Shown one piece after another: positions 52,070-63,815 of a stretch of DNA of 64,000 bases; position 1 is the first letter of the stretch; every line of letters begins with the position of its first letter. A program made the position numbers and the translations under genes. This DNA comes from Pseudocercospora fijiensis CIRAD86. Lineage: Eukaryota > Ascomycota > Dothideomycetes > Mycosphaerellales > Mycosphaerellaceae. Under the pieces are notes generated by a model, which made no database searches, was not told the origin of the DNA, and saw only the letters and a program-made list of their open reading frames with translations. The stretch is from assembly GCF_000340215.1 (NCBI RefSeq), contig NW_006921540.1:1048377-1112376 (forward strand), written 5' to 3'.

Positions 52070-55000
52070 AGTCTAATACTTATCTAGCAACTTAGCTATA
52101 TCCTTAAAGGAATCTTTAGCCTCCTACGAGTCCTATTTAGGTAAATAGCCTTGCTATCTTAGGAGGTACTCCTTCTTGCCTTGTCTAGTCCGATGCTTTA
52201 GGATACGTTCTATAGACTATAGCTCTTCACCGTCGGCTAGTATCTCTTTATGTTTAGTAGGGGCTTCTTTAGGGCCTCCGCGGTAGTAGTATAGTTTAAG
52301 GAGGGAGATATAGAAGGTATTATAGATAGTATAGTATAGTAGGAGCTATAACTAATAGGCCTAGCTATTGCCCTTTAGTTCTCGGATTCGGAATAGGCTA
52401 ATAAACCGTAGTGCTAGTTTAGGGCGTGTTTTGCTATCGGGTAATAGGTGTTTGCGGATGCGGAGGTTCTTTATACTAAGTATAACTATGTCGCCTTACT
52501 TAAAGGTTATCGGTATATAACGCTTATCGTAACAGGTCTTTTAGTACTCTTAAGCCTTTGTTAGCTTCTGAGCTATCTTAGCATAGATTTCTCGTATCTT
52601 TTAAACCCTCTTAATAGCCGCTAGTGTCTTAGGTTAACCCGCTTCCCTTTCCTTACGCTCGGCCTCGAGCGATAGGGGGTCTTATAGCATAGCAGCGTTC
52701 TAGCCTATTATAGCTATATATAGTAACACCTTGGTTAATAAGTAGACACTGTTATTATATACGAATTTAGCTAGCTATAGGAGGTTAACCTAGTCGTTAG
52801 GGTTCTCGTTAATGTAACTACGTAGGTACTGCTATAGGGTAGTATTCTGCCTCTCGGTTTGGCTATCTATCTGTAGATAGAAGGCTATAGATAGCCGATG
52901 CTTAAGTCTTAGCTATAGGCATATCTTACTCTAATAGTAAGATATAAATATCGAGCCTCGGTCGGAAACTATCCCCTTAGGGGTTCCCTAATGGCTATAG
53001 AAGATATTGTTCTATAGCGCTTCTGCTATATTAATAGAAGTCCAATCCTTCCGAGCAGGGATATAACGAGCGCCTTTAGTAAATCGATCTACTATAATAA
53101 GAATAGTATTATATACGTCCTTACTGCCCCTACGCTTAGTAGGAGGAAGGCCTATAATAAAGTCTATTATAAGCTCTACAAATAGTTTCTTTAGAACAGG
53201 AAGTAAAGACAATTCCCCGAATAGTAAGTGCTTAGGTGCTTTAACTCGCTAGCATACTATATAGGTCTGTATATATTCCTTTATATGCCGCTTACTATTT
53301 AGCTAGTAGTATATACGCGATAGTAGCTCGTACGACCTCTCTATACTATAGTAACTAGCGAGTTTACTATTATAGTGCCTCTTTAAAAGCTCTTATCTAA
53401 TCGATTGTTTAGCGGGGATATAGTATCTGCCCTTAAACTTTAAGTAACCTTTATCGTCGATCGACTAAATGTTACTCTTACTAGATCGAGTCGTTCGCCT
53501 ACTTATAAGCTTATCGATACGTTTAGTAGCAAAGGCGTCCCTCTACTAAGTATATAATAGCTCGTCTATAAACGATTAACTATCCCTATTTACAAGGTTA
53601 TTTAATAGCACCCTCGCTATTAAACGAGGTACGTATTATATGTATCTAATAGTACTAGTAGCCGGATTAACTGTAGTAGTGCTATCGCTATTACTATATA
53701 TTACGATATCGACTAGGGAGTTATTATAACTTCTCCTATCTATGTCCTTAGCCCTTGCCTTAACACGCACTGTTAGTATAGCAAGAGTATTAATATGCTT
53801 TAAATGCTTTAAGCCGTTACGGAGTCTAGTAAGCCGCTTATCCTACGCTTGCTTATTAATAATACGGGCTATAGCAATCTTATACTGCAGAGTTAGAAAC
53901 AAAGAATTAATATGCTAGGTCTCGCTATTATAATTAGGTCGCCTCGATAGGCTATTAGTAGGGTTACTTACGCTTAGCCGATGTAATACATTAAAATCGA
54001 ACCTAGCGAGGTAGACGGCCTATCTAGCCTGTCGACCTATAACCCTAGTAACCTTCGTAATTCTACGGAGGTTATTATAGTCCGTATAGACCTAAATAGG
54101 GTGCTAAGCACTATCGAGATAATAGCGCTAGTACTTAAAGGCTTCTACGATTGCTAAGAGCTCTTGCTCGTAGGTTTCGTACTAACGTTCTATATCGATT
54201 ATTTTCCGTAAAAAGAAGGCGATTAGGTGCTAGTAATTGTTATTAGCCTATTGTAACATAATAGCTAATATAGCGAACTATAAAGCGTTAGTCTTAATAC
54301 GGATCTACTTACTTAGTACGAAATAGTATAATAAGGGGACTTTAGTAAAGCGCTGCTTCAAACCGTTAAAGGCGGCTTGCGCTTTATTAGTCTATTTAAA
54401 CTCTCTAGACGGGTTAGCCTTAGTTTTAGTAAGCTTAGTTAGGGGCATAACGTGTCGCGAATAGCCTTTAATAAAGCGGCGATAGAAATTAGCGAAGCTA
54501 AGGAACGACTATAGCTCCTTAATGCTAGTAGGTGTTAGCTATTTAGTAATAGTTTTAATCCGATTAGGGTTAGCTTTTATACTATTAGTTAATACGAGGA
54601 AGCTAAGGAAGGGCACCTCTTTAGTAGCGAAGGTGCATTTAGAGGGCTTATAGTACAAGCTATAGGCCCGTAGGCGGTCGAGTACCTTGCGTACTATAGC
54701 CTAGTGTTCTACAATATTAGGTAAATAGGTGTAAACTAGGATGTTATCTAGGTAAACTATATAGAGGTAGTCTAATAGGCCTAAAAGGGCCCGATTAATA
54801 TAGGACTAGAATGTTGTAGGGGCATTAGCTAGCCCGAATAGCATAACTAAGTACTCGAAATAGCTATAACGGGTACGGAAGGCTATTTTCTATTCATCGC
54901 CCTTACGAATACAAATACGGTAATAGGCGTCCTTAATATCTAACATAGTGCAGAAGTAGGCGCTAGAAAGGCGATCGAGGGTCTTATTAATAAGCGGAAG

Positions 55001-57290
55001 TAGACAACGGTCTTTAATAGTAACAGTATTAAGCCCTCTATAATTAATACACAAACGTAGGCTACTATCCTTCTTTAGCACGAACAGGATAGGTGCACTA
55101 GCAGGGCTGTTACTATACTAAATTCGACTATTAGCTAGGTTCTTATCTAGGTACTTACGTAACACAGTAAGTTCTCGTTTACTAAGGTTGTAGAGGGGCC
55201 TAAAGGGGACCTCTTTGCCCTCTATAATATTAATCTTATAATTAGTCTCTTTAAATATAGGCAATGTCGATACTAGGTAGTGTTTAAATATATTAATATA
55301 GGTCTCTCGAATAGGCAGTAGTATACGAGTAAGCTAATTAGGATCTATGCTATTAGGGGGTACAGGTTTATCGTTATCTCTACTAAGAAGGTTAGCCGTC
55401 GGATTAGCTAAGGCAGGCGTTAGGTTGCCGATAAATAGGACCCGGATATCGTCGGGACACTCGCTAATATTAATGTGTTTAATGTCCTCTCTCCTAGCGA
55501 TTCTAAATCGCTACTATTAACTACCTAAGTCTATAACTATAGTATAGTGCTTAAGAACAGGGTTGCTAATAACAATATCGGATAGAAGGTTGTCTATATC
55601 TACTACGTAGGCAGTGAAATCTAGCAAGCGTTTATTACCGAGGTCGTCTTTTAGAACTATAGGAACATAGTAGGCCCTATAGGTTAAGTGCCGAGCGTTA
55701 TTAAACTAAGCAAGAGTTAGTATATTAGTTCTAGGCAATTGTCGGAGGTCTAATTGCTTAGCTAGGCGATAGCTAATAAGGGCACTAACTGAATTTCCTA
55801 GGTCTAGTATAACCTTAGTTTAATAGTTAGTTCTATACGTGTCCTATATAAGACAGGTGCGTATAATAGCTAGCACTATATCGATAGTTTTACGCCGTAC
55901 AAGGCTAACAGTTAGTGCGGCGCTTATTCTTTTTTCGACTAATAGGAAGGGCCGATAGGGGTAGTATTAGCGGCTAAAAGGTGCTTTCGGTGCTTAGCGG
56001 CAGTACGGTCGATTCGGGCCTAGTCCTTAGGTTTGTCGTATTAGCCTAGTAGATAGCTAGTACTATTACAATTAAAGCACTTTAGTCCGGTTAGAACATT
56101 GCTATAGCTACTATTACTGCTATTATTAGTTAGGCGATTAGTATTATAGGGATACGAGCCCCTTCTACGGCCCCTATTACGGCCTCCTCTATATAGCCGT
56201 CGGCTACGGCCTCTTCTACGGTCGTTATTACTATTCCTATTGTTAGCATTATTGTTCTAGTAGGAACCTTAGTTTCCTCCGCGGCTACGATAGGCGGCTA
56301 GGCGTATCTTAGACTCTAACCGTTGTTAGAGCTATACTATACGCTCTATAGTTTCGACTTTAACTATAAATTAAATGCGTATAAGATTAGCCTGTTTAAA
56401 TACACGGCGACGGTCTAGTTTAAGGACTAATTCCTATCTTAGTTTTAGGCGTATTTCCGAGATCTATATAGAATTAGTCTTAGCCGGAAGGTTATCCTCG
56501 AGGGTTTTTAAATAGGCCTTAAATAAACGAGCCGATTGATTAGTCTTTTATTTAGCCCGAAGGTACTAGTCCTAAGCGTATTATTGCCTTAGTATAGGGT
56601 TTCTAAGGGTGTCTAGTATAATAGTTTTATAGGTTTGCTACTAAACAGCGGTCTAGTTATCGAGGGAGTTAAAATAGTTATCCTCGGTGCGTTTTAGGTC
56701 GCTATTAATGTACTATATAGCGTAGACAACTAATAAATAGTCGTCTAGAAGAGCCCCTAGTACATTTCGTCAGTTAAGCTTACAATCGCGTATATAATTA
56801 TTATACTACTTGCGGCTAGAGCCGTTAAACACGGTGCAGTCCTTGAGTTTAGCATCCTTCTTTTAAACTAGGACGGATAGTAAGGAAGGCCCTACTATCG
56901 GCTTAGTATTAGTTGTTAGAGCTTCCTATAGGCGGCGAATTTCGAGGAGGTTGTCCTTTAGCTATTGTTCTTAGCGTAGGGCAGTAAGCCTGTTTTAAGT
57001 AGCTTCTTAAAGTCTCCCTACTAGTTAGGGGCTAAAGGCTAGTTAGCTATATCGTCGATTAACAATATTGTTAAGAATGTCGTTAACGGGCAACGAGGGG
57101 TTATCTCCTTCGATTATAGGTTCTTTAGTAGGCCCTCTAGTAGGCTCTTTAGTAGGAGGCTCTTTAGTAGGTGCTTTAGTAGGCACTTTAGTAGGCACTA
57201 TGCTACTAGCGTTGTCGTTGCTAGCGCTACTAGCGGCTCCGCGGTTATTGTTTCGTAATAAACCGGCTATTATAAGGGGCGACACTAATA
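52070..57290 (-). pseudogene. Element II gag-pol with chromodomain, inactivated
   Basis: The minus strand, right to left: gag with the same Pro/Thr-rich start (57043-57285); protease; RT with [20 protein letters not shown] (54890-55081) and an active site reading YLDN near 54.74-54.76 kb; integrase core (53012-53212) with DFIIGLPPTKR and LIIVDRFTK; and a chromodomain at about 52.07-52.24 kb, ELxSIERILKHRTRQGKKEY. Stops at former Trp/Gln codons are spread throughout. Confidence 0.85.
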
Positions 57291-57542
57291 ATGTATTATT
57301 AGCCCCTAAGATGCGGATATAGCGGAATTAGTAGATATCGGCCTAGTGCGATTAACTTAGTATAATAGGCCGTATAGAAGGCCTTGCTTAATAATTAGTA
57401 CGGTTGTTTCAATAGAATAGTACGTATAGGTCCCGTTCCTCGGGCGTAATATAGTTAAATCGATAGTTTTCGTAGCTATACCGCTAAAAGCTTAAAATAA
57501 AGACTATCTAGCTACTACCCTTAAAGGGTAGATCGAATACTA

Positions 57543-57739
57543 TATAAGAAGGGTTATGTTAGTAGGTAGATAGGGTAGTAGTAGGTACAAGTAGTATTCG
57601 ATAGAGAACTAGGAGGAGAAGGAGGAAGCTAGGCTAGTTAGCCTAACGCTAAGCGCTAAGCCCTGCCCGAGGAACTAAGACCCTAGCTTTACTCGGCCTA
57701 ATTATATACTAATCACGTATAGCCTCTTTAGCCCTAACA
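57543..57739 (-). repeat. 5' LTR of element II
   Basis: 197 bp, ending CTAACA on the plus strand, that is beginning TGTTAG on the coding strand. Confidence 0.9.
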
Positions 57740-57744
57740 CCTAT

Positions 57745-59028
57745 TAGGCCTATTAGACTACCTCTATGTAGTCTACCTAGACGATATCCTAGTCTATATA
57801 TACTTACCTAACATTGCGGAATATTAGGCCGCCGTACGTAAGGTACTCGACCGCCTACGAGCCTATAGCTTATATTACAAGCCTTCTAAATACACCTTCG
57901 CTACTAAGGAGGTAGCCTTCCTCGGCTTTATTATATCGACTAATAGTATTAAGGCTAATCCTAATCGGATTAAAACTATTACTAAATAGCCTATTCCTAC
58001 GTTAATTAAAGAGCTACAGTCGTTCTTCGGCTTCGCTAGTTTCTATCGTCGCTTTATTAAGGGCTATTCGAGGCATATAATACTACTAACTAAGCTTACT
58101 AAAACTAAGGCTAATCTATCTAGAGAGTTTAAATAGACTAACAAAGTATAAGCCGCTTTTAACGGTTTAAAGCAGCGCTTTACTAAAGTCCCCTTATTGT
58201 ACTATTTCGTACTAAGCAAGTGGATCCGTATTAAGACTAACGCTTTACAGTTCGCTATATTAGCTATTATATTACAACAGGCTAATAATAATTACTAGCA
58301 CCTAATCGCCTTCTTTTTACGGAAGATAATCGATATAGAACGTTAGTACGAAACCTACGAGCAAGAGCTCTTAGCAATCGTAGAAGCCTTTAAGCACTAG
58401 CGCTATTATCTCGATAGTGCTTAGCACCCTATTTAGGTCTATATAGACTATAACAACCTCCGTAGAATTACGAAGGTTACTAGGGTTACAGGTCGATAGG
58501 CTAGATAGGCTGTCTACCTCGCCGGGTTCGATTTTAATATATTATATCGGCTAGGCGTAAGTAACCCTACTAATAGCCTATCGAGGCGACCTAATTATAA
58601 CAGCGAGACCTAGCATATTAATTCTTTGTTTCTAACCCTATAGTATAAGATTACTATAGCCTATATTATTAATAAGCAAGCGTAGGATAAGCGGCTTACC
58701 GGACTCCGCGACAGCTTAAAGTATATTAATACTCTTACTATATTAATAGTACGTATTAGGGCAAGGGCTAATAATATAGATAGGAGAAGTTATAATAACT
58801 CCCTAGTCGATATCGCTATATATAGTAATAGCGATTAAAGCACTACTATAGTTAATCCGGCTACTAGTACTATTAGATATATATAATACGTACCTCGTTT
58901 AATAGCGAGGGTGCTATTAAATAACCTTGCAAATAGGGATAGTTAATCGTTTATAGATAAGCTGTTACGTACTTAGTAGAGGGACGCCTTTGCTACTAAA
59001 CGTATCGATAAGCTTATAAGTAGGCGAA
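57745..59028 (+). pseudogene. Element I reverse transcriptase (distal part), RNase H and integrase start
   Basis: This resumes the element I reading after element II. VVYLDDILVY near 57.76-57.80 kb keeps an intact YLDD. LGFIIST and an RT thumb-like region follow. An RNase H-like segment lies near 58.2-58.5 kb and the start of the integrase region near 58.9 kb. It ends at 59028 in the middle of coding sequence, where element III begins. Many stops remain. Confidence 0.8.
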
Positions 59029-60057
59029 TGTAAGGAAGTAGTATATAGAGAGTATTAATACGAGTAAATAGTAGTCTTAGCATTTAACGATATCGCCTAA
59101 GAAACGAGCGATTCTCGAGGTAGGAACAGGCGCCTTATCCTATAGTACTAAGAGTTAGGTAACTTAGGGTTACCGGCGAGGCACCTCTAGGGTGCCTTAT
59201 AGGTGCCTAGCAAGGGTCTCGGCGGTATAGAAGGGTATTCCCTTATAGTATCCCCCCCCCCTCGATAGCCTATCCTTAGGTTATATGTTTTTCCCGCGCC
59301 GCTATCTCCTCTACTACTTGCGCTTTCCCGCGCCGCTACTAGGTTAGTATAGCGATACGCAGTCTAGTAGTAGAAATATTACTACGGAACGTCGATAGTA
59401 GGATAGAGGTACCTCTAAGGTGCCTCTATATAGGGCTTACGCCCTAAGAAGAGTAGGGCGCTAGGGAGTAGTCCTATATAGACCTTCGCCCTACTTCTAG
59501 TAGAAACCTCTAGTATCGACGGCAAGCGCTAAACGACTAAAGAGCTATTCGCTAAGGCGTAGTCGCTACTATATATATAGGTATCCGCTCGGCGGTTACG
59601 CTTATTAGGCTTAGCCTTAGAACGTACTATTTGTTCCTGTTACCTTTAAGGTAGGGTTATAGTACCTTTACGGTGCTTACTCCTTTACTTAGGGAACTTT
59701 TATATATAGGGTTTATTTACTACTAGGAATTAGATAATCGCGTATTTTTCTTCTACTTTCTCCTTCTCCTAATTTCGCCCTCGATATCTACTAAATACTA
59801 TAGTTTCCCCGGGAAACATAAAGAGTGCTTATACGCTAAAGCGTAGAAGTAGTCGAGGTCGGTACGCTTAGTTTTTACTAGGGATAACGATTAATAAGGG
59901 TATGTTTGTTACGCCGACCCTTTGCGTTACCTACGTTATATACGCTTTACTCGCGACCTCTTAGAGTTACTGCCGAGGTACCTATAAGGTACTAGAAGCG
60001 TCTGTACGCGAAGTAAGTATAGGTCGCTAGGGTTAAAAGCGCGCGTTTTATTAAACA
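59029..60057 (-). repeat. Putative 3' LTR of element III (about 1.03 kb)
   Basis: Begins TG at 59029 and ends AAACA at 60057. It is directly followed by a pyrimidine-rich run (60058-60077, CCTTCTTCTTCTTTTT) that is a polypurine tract on the coding strand. The partner LTR is outside the window, so the limits rest on these end signals only. Confidence 0.55.
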
Positions 60058-63000
60058 ACCTTCTTCTTCTTTTTATTAATACTAACTAGTATTAGATCGC
60101 CCGCTCGATACTACTCCGCTCCGATATACTTCTCCTAGTCCCTTAAATACTAAGGCTAATACCTCTTAAGTACTACTATTACCGCTATTATTATAAGAGC
60201 TAACTCTCGCCGACCCTTTTGTTATAGCTTTAGGTTCCGGTAGTAGCAGCGGTTACAACTTTACTCCTATTAATTAAGGCGGTAGCGGTATACCGCGTAG
60301 TGCTTCGGACAACTCGTTTACGTACGCTTAGAAGACCTTAGGTCGCGGTAGCCCCTTAGAGCACTATAACGATAGCTGCCTCTATATCGATAGCGAGGCT
60401 AATACCCCTTCTAAGGACGTCCTATTTAACTTCTATAGAGTAAGTCCGGTTCTCGAACCTCGCCTAGAGCTTCGTACTAGCTGCGCTATCTACCTCGAGT
60501 GCGTCCGTAGGAGCTAGAATATAGGTACGAACAAGATAACTGTCGGTAAGTAGCTCTCTATACTAGATAGCTACGAGTTTAAGAAAGATATAAAGTACGG
60601 CCGATATAGACCTATATAGGGTTAGGGTTGTAAGCCTATAAGTGTTACCTACGAGGCGCCTTAGAGGCACCCGCTAATCCGCTATATAGATCCCTCCTAT
60701 AATATAGCGTATAGCTAATTTTCTCGAGTACCTCCGTCGCCGCGCTAAAGTAAGTATTAATAACTACGGCGCTCTTTATTAAGACACCCTTCGCCGTAAG
60801 GCGGATTAGCGTAACTACGCCGATAAGATATAGGTAGGCTATAACCGTATCCGCCTTCGCCTAAAGAACGACAATCTCCTTAACCGCGAACCCTCTAGCT
60901 AGGATTAGTCGAATTACGATAACTAGCTAAAGGCTAACTATTAGGCGGCTTAGGAGGCTTTCTCGAAGGGACGCTTAGTCGATCTAACCGCTAAGGGTTA
61001 GAATATAACTATCGATAGAGAGATAGAGTAGTAGTACTTTAAGGCGATTAGTAAGGAGTATCTTAGTACGAAGTTTTAGCGTCTAATCTTCCTTAGCCGT
61101 AAAGTCCGCTAAGGGATTTTCGAGAGGCATCGGAGGTACCTACGAGAGGCTTAGGTTAAGCGGGTAGGGTATAGAGTATTATTTTTATAAATTTTCGAGC
61201 GAGAATATACGCGACTCGAGAATACCTTAAGTACGCTTAGCGTATAGGTAGAGATAGGAAGGTTCTACGAACGGGTATGCTTTTAATACTATTATCCTAA
61301 ATAGGAAGAGGATACTTTAGATAGCTAGGAAATTAATAACAGTCGCCCGGTAATATTAATAACTTCTATAAAGTTTATCTACTAGTACTATCTTAATTTG
61401 CCCTTAGTCGGAGACTAGGCCGACGAGAAGAAGATACTTTAGTCGTCGGTAGGGTCTTACGAGCCCTCTTAGAGGGCCTCCGAGGTACCTCTATAGTACT
61501 TTAGGTACCGGCGGCGTTTCTAATCTTCTCCTTATACTCTACGAGTAGATTTAGAGAATAAGCTAACTGCTCTTCTGTTATTTAATCGTCCTATTTAGGC
61601 GAATACCCCTTCTATCTAACTCTAAACTTCTTATTCTTTCCTCTTCCTTTATAAGCGACGATCTCCTCGACCTTATATTCTTCCTCCGATCTATCCTCCT
61701 TAATATCGTCGATAGGGGGTAGCTAGTAGCCTTTACGAGCGTTGTATCCTTCTAGTAGCGATATATAGAACACCGGGTATAAGCGCTTTATCGACGGAGG
61801 CAGGTTAAGCTTATAAGCCTAGCTTCCGAAGCGCTCTATAATAGTAAAAGGTCTAAGATATTTATTGTCGAGCTTGCGGTAAGGACGCTTCGTACGAATA
61901 TTCTTTGCCGATAATAGGACTTAATTACCGATAGCGAAGTGCTTGTCCTTCGTTAATCTATCGTAGTAGCGTTGTTATAGCTCCTAAGTATACTAGAGCA
62001 AGGAGCGAGCTTCTTCGAAGTCTTTTAGTCTATCGGATAGAAACGTATACGCTTCTTCCGCGAGCTTCTTAGTCCTCGGCGGTACTAGCGAGGTGCTATC
62101 GAGGTACCCTAGAGGTAGGTACTCCCTACTCGATACGATCTTAATACTATTAGGAAGGTTCGGTTTAATGCCGAATGCAACCTTAATTAGAGATTTGCTA
62201 CTAAGTCTATTATACGGCTTGCTATTATAAGCAAACGTAGTAGTATATAGCAACCGAGCCTAATCGTCTTAGTCCTAATTATAGTAGATGCAAAGATAGT
62301 TCTTAAGCTACTAGTTTATACGCTCGGTCTAACTATCGGTCTAAGGATAAAAAGCAGTGCTAAGACAGCGTTTAATAGCGAGATAGTAACAGAAAGTACT
62401 CTAGTAAGCACTAGTAAAGATTAATCCCCGATTAGAAACTAACTTATTAGGAGCTCCGGTATTATAGACAACCTTATTAAAGAAAAGCTCTACTAGTATA
62501 ACCGCGTTAATATCCTTTGTAACGGGGAAGTAACGTACTATTTTAGAAAATCGATCGATAATAACTAAGACGGAATTATATATACGACCTCTAAACCTAA
62601 TAGAAGGCGGCAACCTAGTAAAAAAGTCTATAAAGAGGTACCTCTAGGGCACCTTAGGGACCTCTAGCGAGCGTAGCCGACTATAAGGCTTATAGTGTTT
62701 AGTTTTCGTTCTTTAATAGACATCGTATTAGGAGACGTATTTAGATACTTCTTTAGTAATCCTAGGCTAATAGTACTTAGCGGCGATAATGTATTAAGTT
62801 TATACGGTACTATAGTACCCGGCGATAGGATTATCGTAATTCCGTCGAAGGATCTCTTACTTAAGAGGTATAAAGCTAGGAATATATACTTTTCCGTCGC
62901 AACGAAGAAGGTTATTATTATCGAATTCCTAGTATCCTTCTAGCCGAGGGCGCTAAGGTGCCTTTAAGGTACCTAGGAGGGGCTCTATTAGTGCCTTATT

Positions 63001-63815
63001 TGTACCGCTTCTAGCCGCCTACGTAGCTCTAGTTCGGATGTCTTCTACAAAAGCGTCCTTTTACTAAGCTTCCCGAATAAGGTCTATAAAGGACGCCGAT
63101 AGCTCGATAGCGTACGCCGTTTTACTATCTACTACCGTAGTAATAAGATAGCGAGGTATTAAGAGGTTACGGTTCTTAGTACTAGCCGTCGGTCCTACCC
63201 TAGTAAGGTACAGTCCGACGATATTGTCGAAAGCGTAGTTATCTAAGTCCTAGTTCTCTTCTTAGAGGTAGAGGCTTGCTATCGTTAAATAATCTGTTTA
63301 ACTACCCTCGGGCGAGTCCGTAGGAGAGGACTATTCTACCGATACGGTCGCGAGGGGCCTACGAGGTGCCTCTACGGTAGGCCGCGGGTCCCGGGTAACT
63401 TCTAACTAACGCTTAAGGCTAGGTAAGAGGTCCCTTAGCTCTCTACGTTTAGTATTATCCTTAAACCTATCGAAGTAGTTAGGATAGCGGGAGAGACCGT
63501 CCGATAGATTAGATATTCCCTTCTTATACTCGATCGTAAAGTTATAAGCGGTAAGGCGTTTAGCAATGCGGGCTTAACGGCTATTAAGCTCCTAAGTCGT
63601 TATAAAGTACTTTAGGTTATAATAGTCCGTTATAACTCTAATCGGATACGCTACTCCTTTAAGGTAGTATCGCTAGACTTTAAAGCATTCGGAAATCGCT
63701 ATTAATTCTTTGTCTAGTATACTATAACGGATCTGCGCGCCTATAAAACTCTTAGAGTAGTAGGCAATAAGGTGCTAGTAGCACTAATAAGGTACCTCCG
63801 AGGCACCTAGTTAGA
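59175..63815. repeat. Dispersed AGGTRCCT motif family in element III
   Basis: Clusters of two to four degenerate copies of AGGTGCCT/AGGCACCT (or AGGTACCT after RIP) occur at about 59.18, 59.41, 59.98, 60.65, 61.13, 61.48, 62.09-62.13, 62.63-62.67, 62.95, 63.36 and 63.79 kb. They are found in both LTR and coding parts. The motif occurs only sporadically elsewhere in the window. Confidence 0.6.
60235..60720 (+). pseudogene. Antisense reading frame inside element III
   Basis: Opposite in strand to pol, a frame reads SSSSGYNFTPIN, then GGSGIPRSASDNSFTYA, HYNDSCLYIDSEANTPSKDV and LEPRLELRTSCAIYLECVRR, with only TAG/TAA-type breaks. It lies between the LTR and the chromodomain, as in the element at 23.1-30.1 kb. 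I recognise no domain. Confidence 0.4.

Larger units (their letters stand above)
50623..57739 (-). mobile_element. Ty3/gypsy element II with chromodomain (7117 bp), nested in element I
   Basis: 197-bp LTRs in direct orientation (50623-50819 and 57543-57739) and a CCTAT duplication give exact limits. Coding is on the minus strand. A purine-rich AGAAGGGAAG on that strand lies at the inner edge of the left LTR, and a primer-binding-site-like TAGTATTCGATC at the inner edge of the right LTR. It is the same family as element I but inserted in the opposite orientation. Confidence 0.92.
47645..59028 (+). mobile_element. Ty3/gypsy element I, interrupted by elements II and III
   Basis: Starts with a 198-bp LTR (47645-47842, beginning TGTTAGG) followed by a primer-binding-site-like TAGTATTCGATC. 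Coding runs on the plus strand: gag, protease, RT to 50622, then resuming at 57745 after element II with the rest of RT and RNase H, to about 59028. There it is cut by element III. Its 3' half and second LTR should lie beyond the window. Confidence 0.82.

Noticed and set aside
62695..62943. 82-codon plus-strand ORF in element III
   Set aside because: It lies opposite the integrase region on the minus strand; no recognisable domain.
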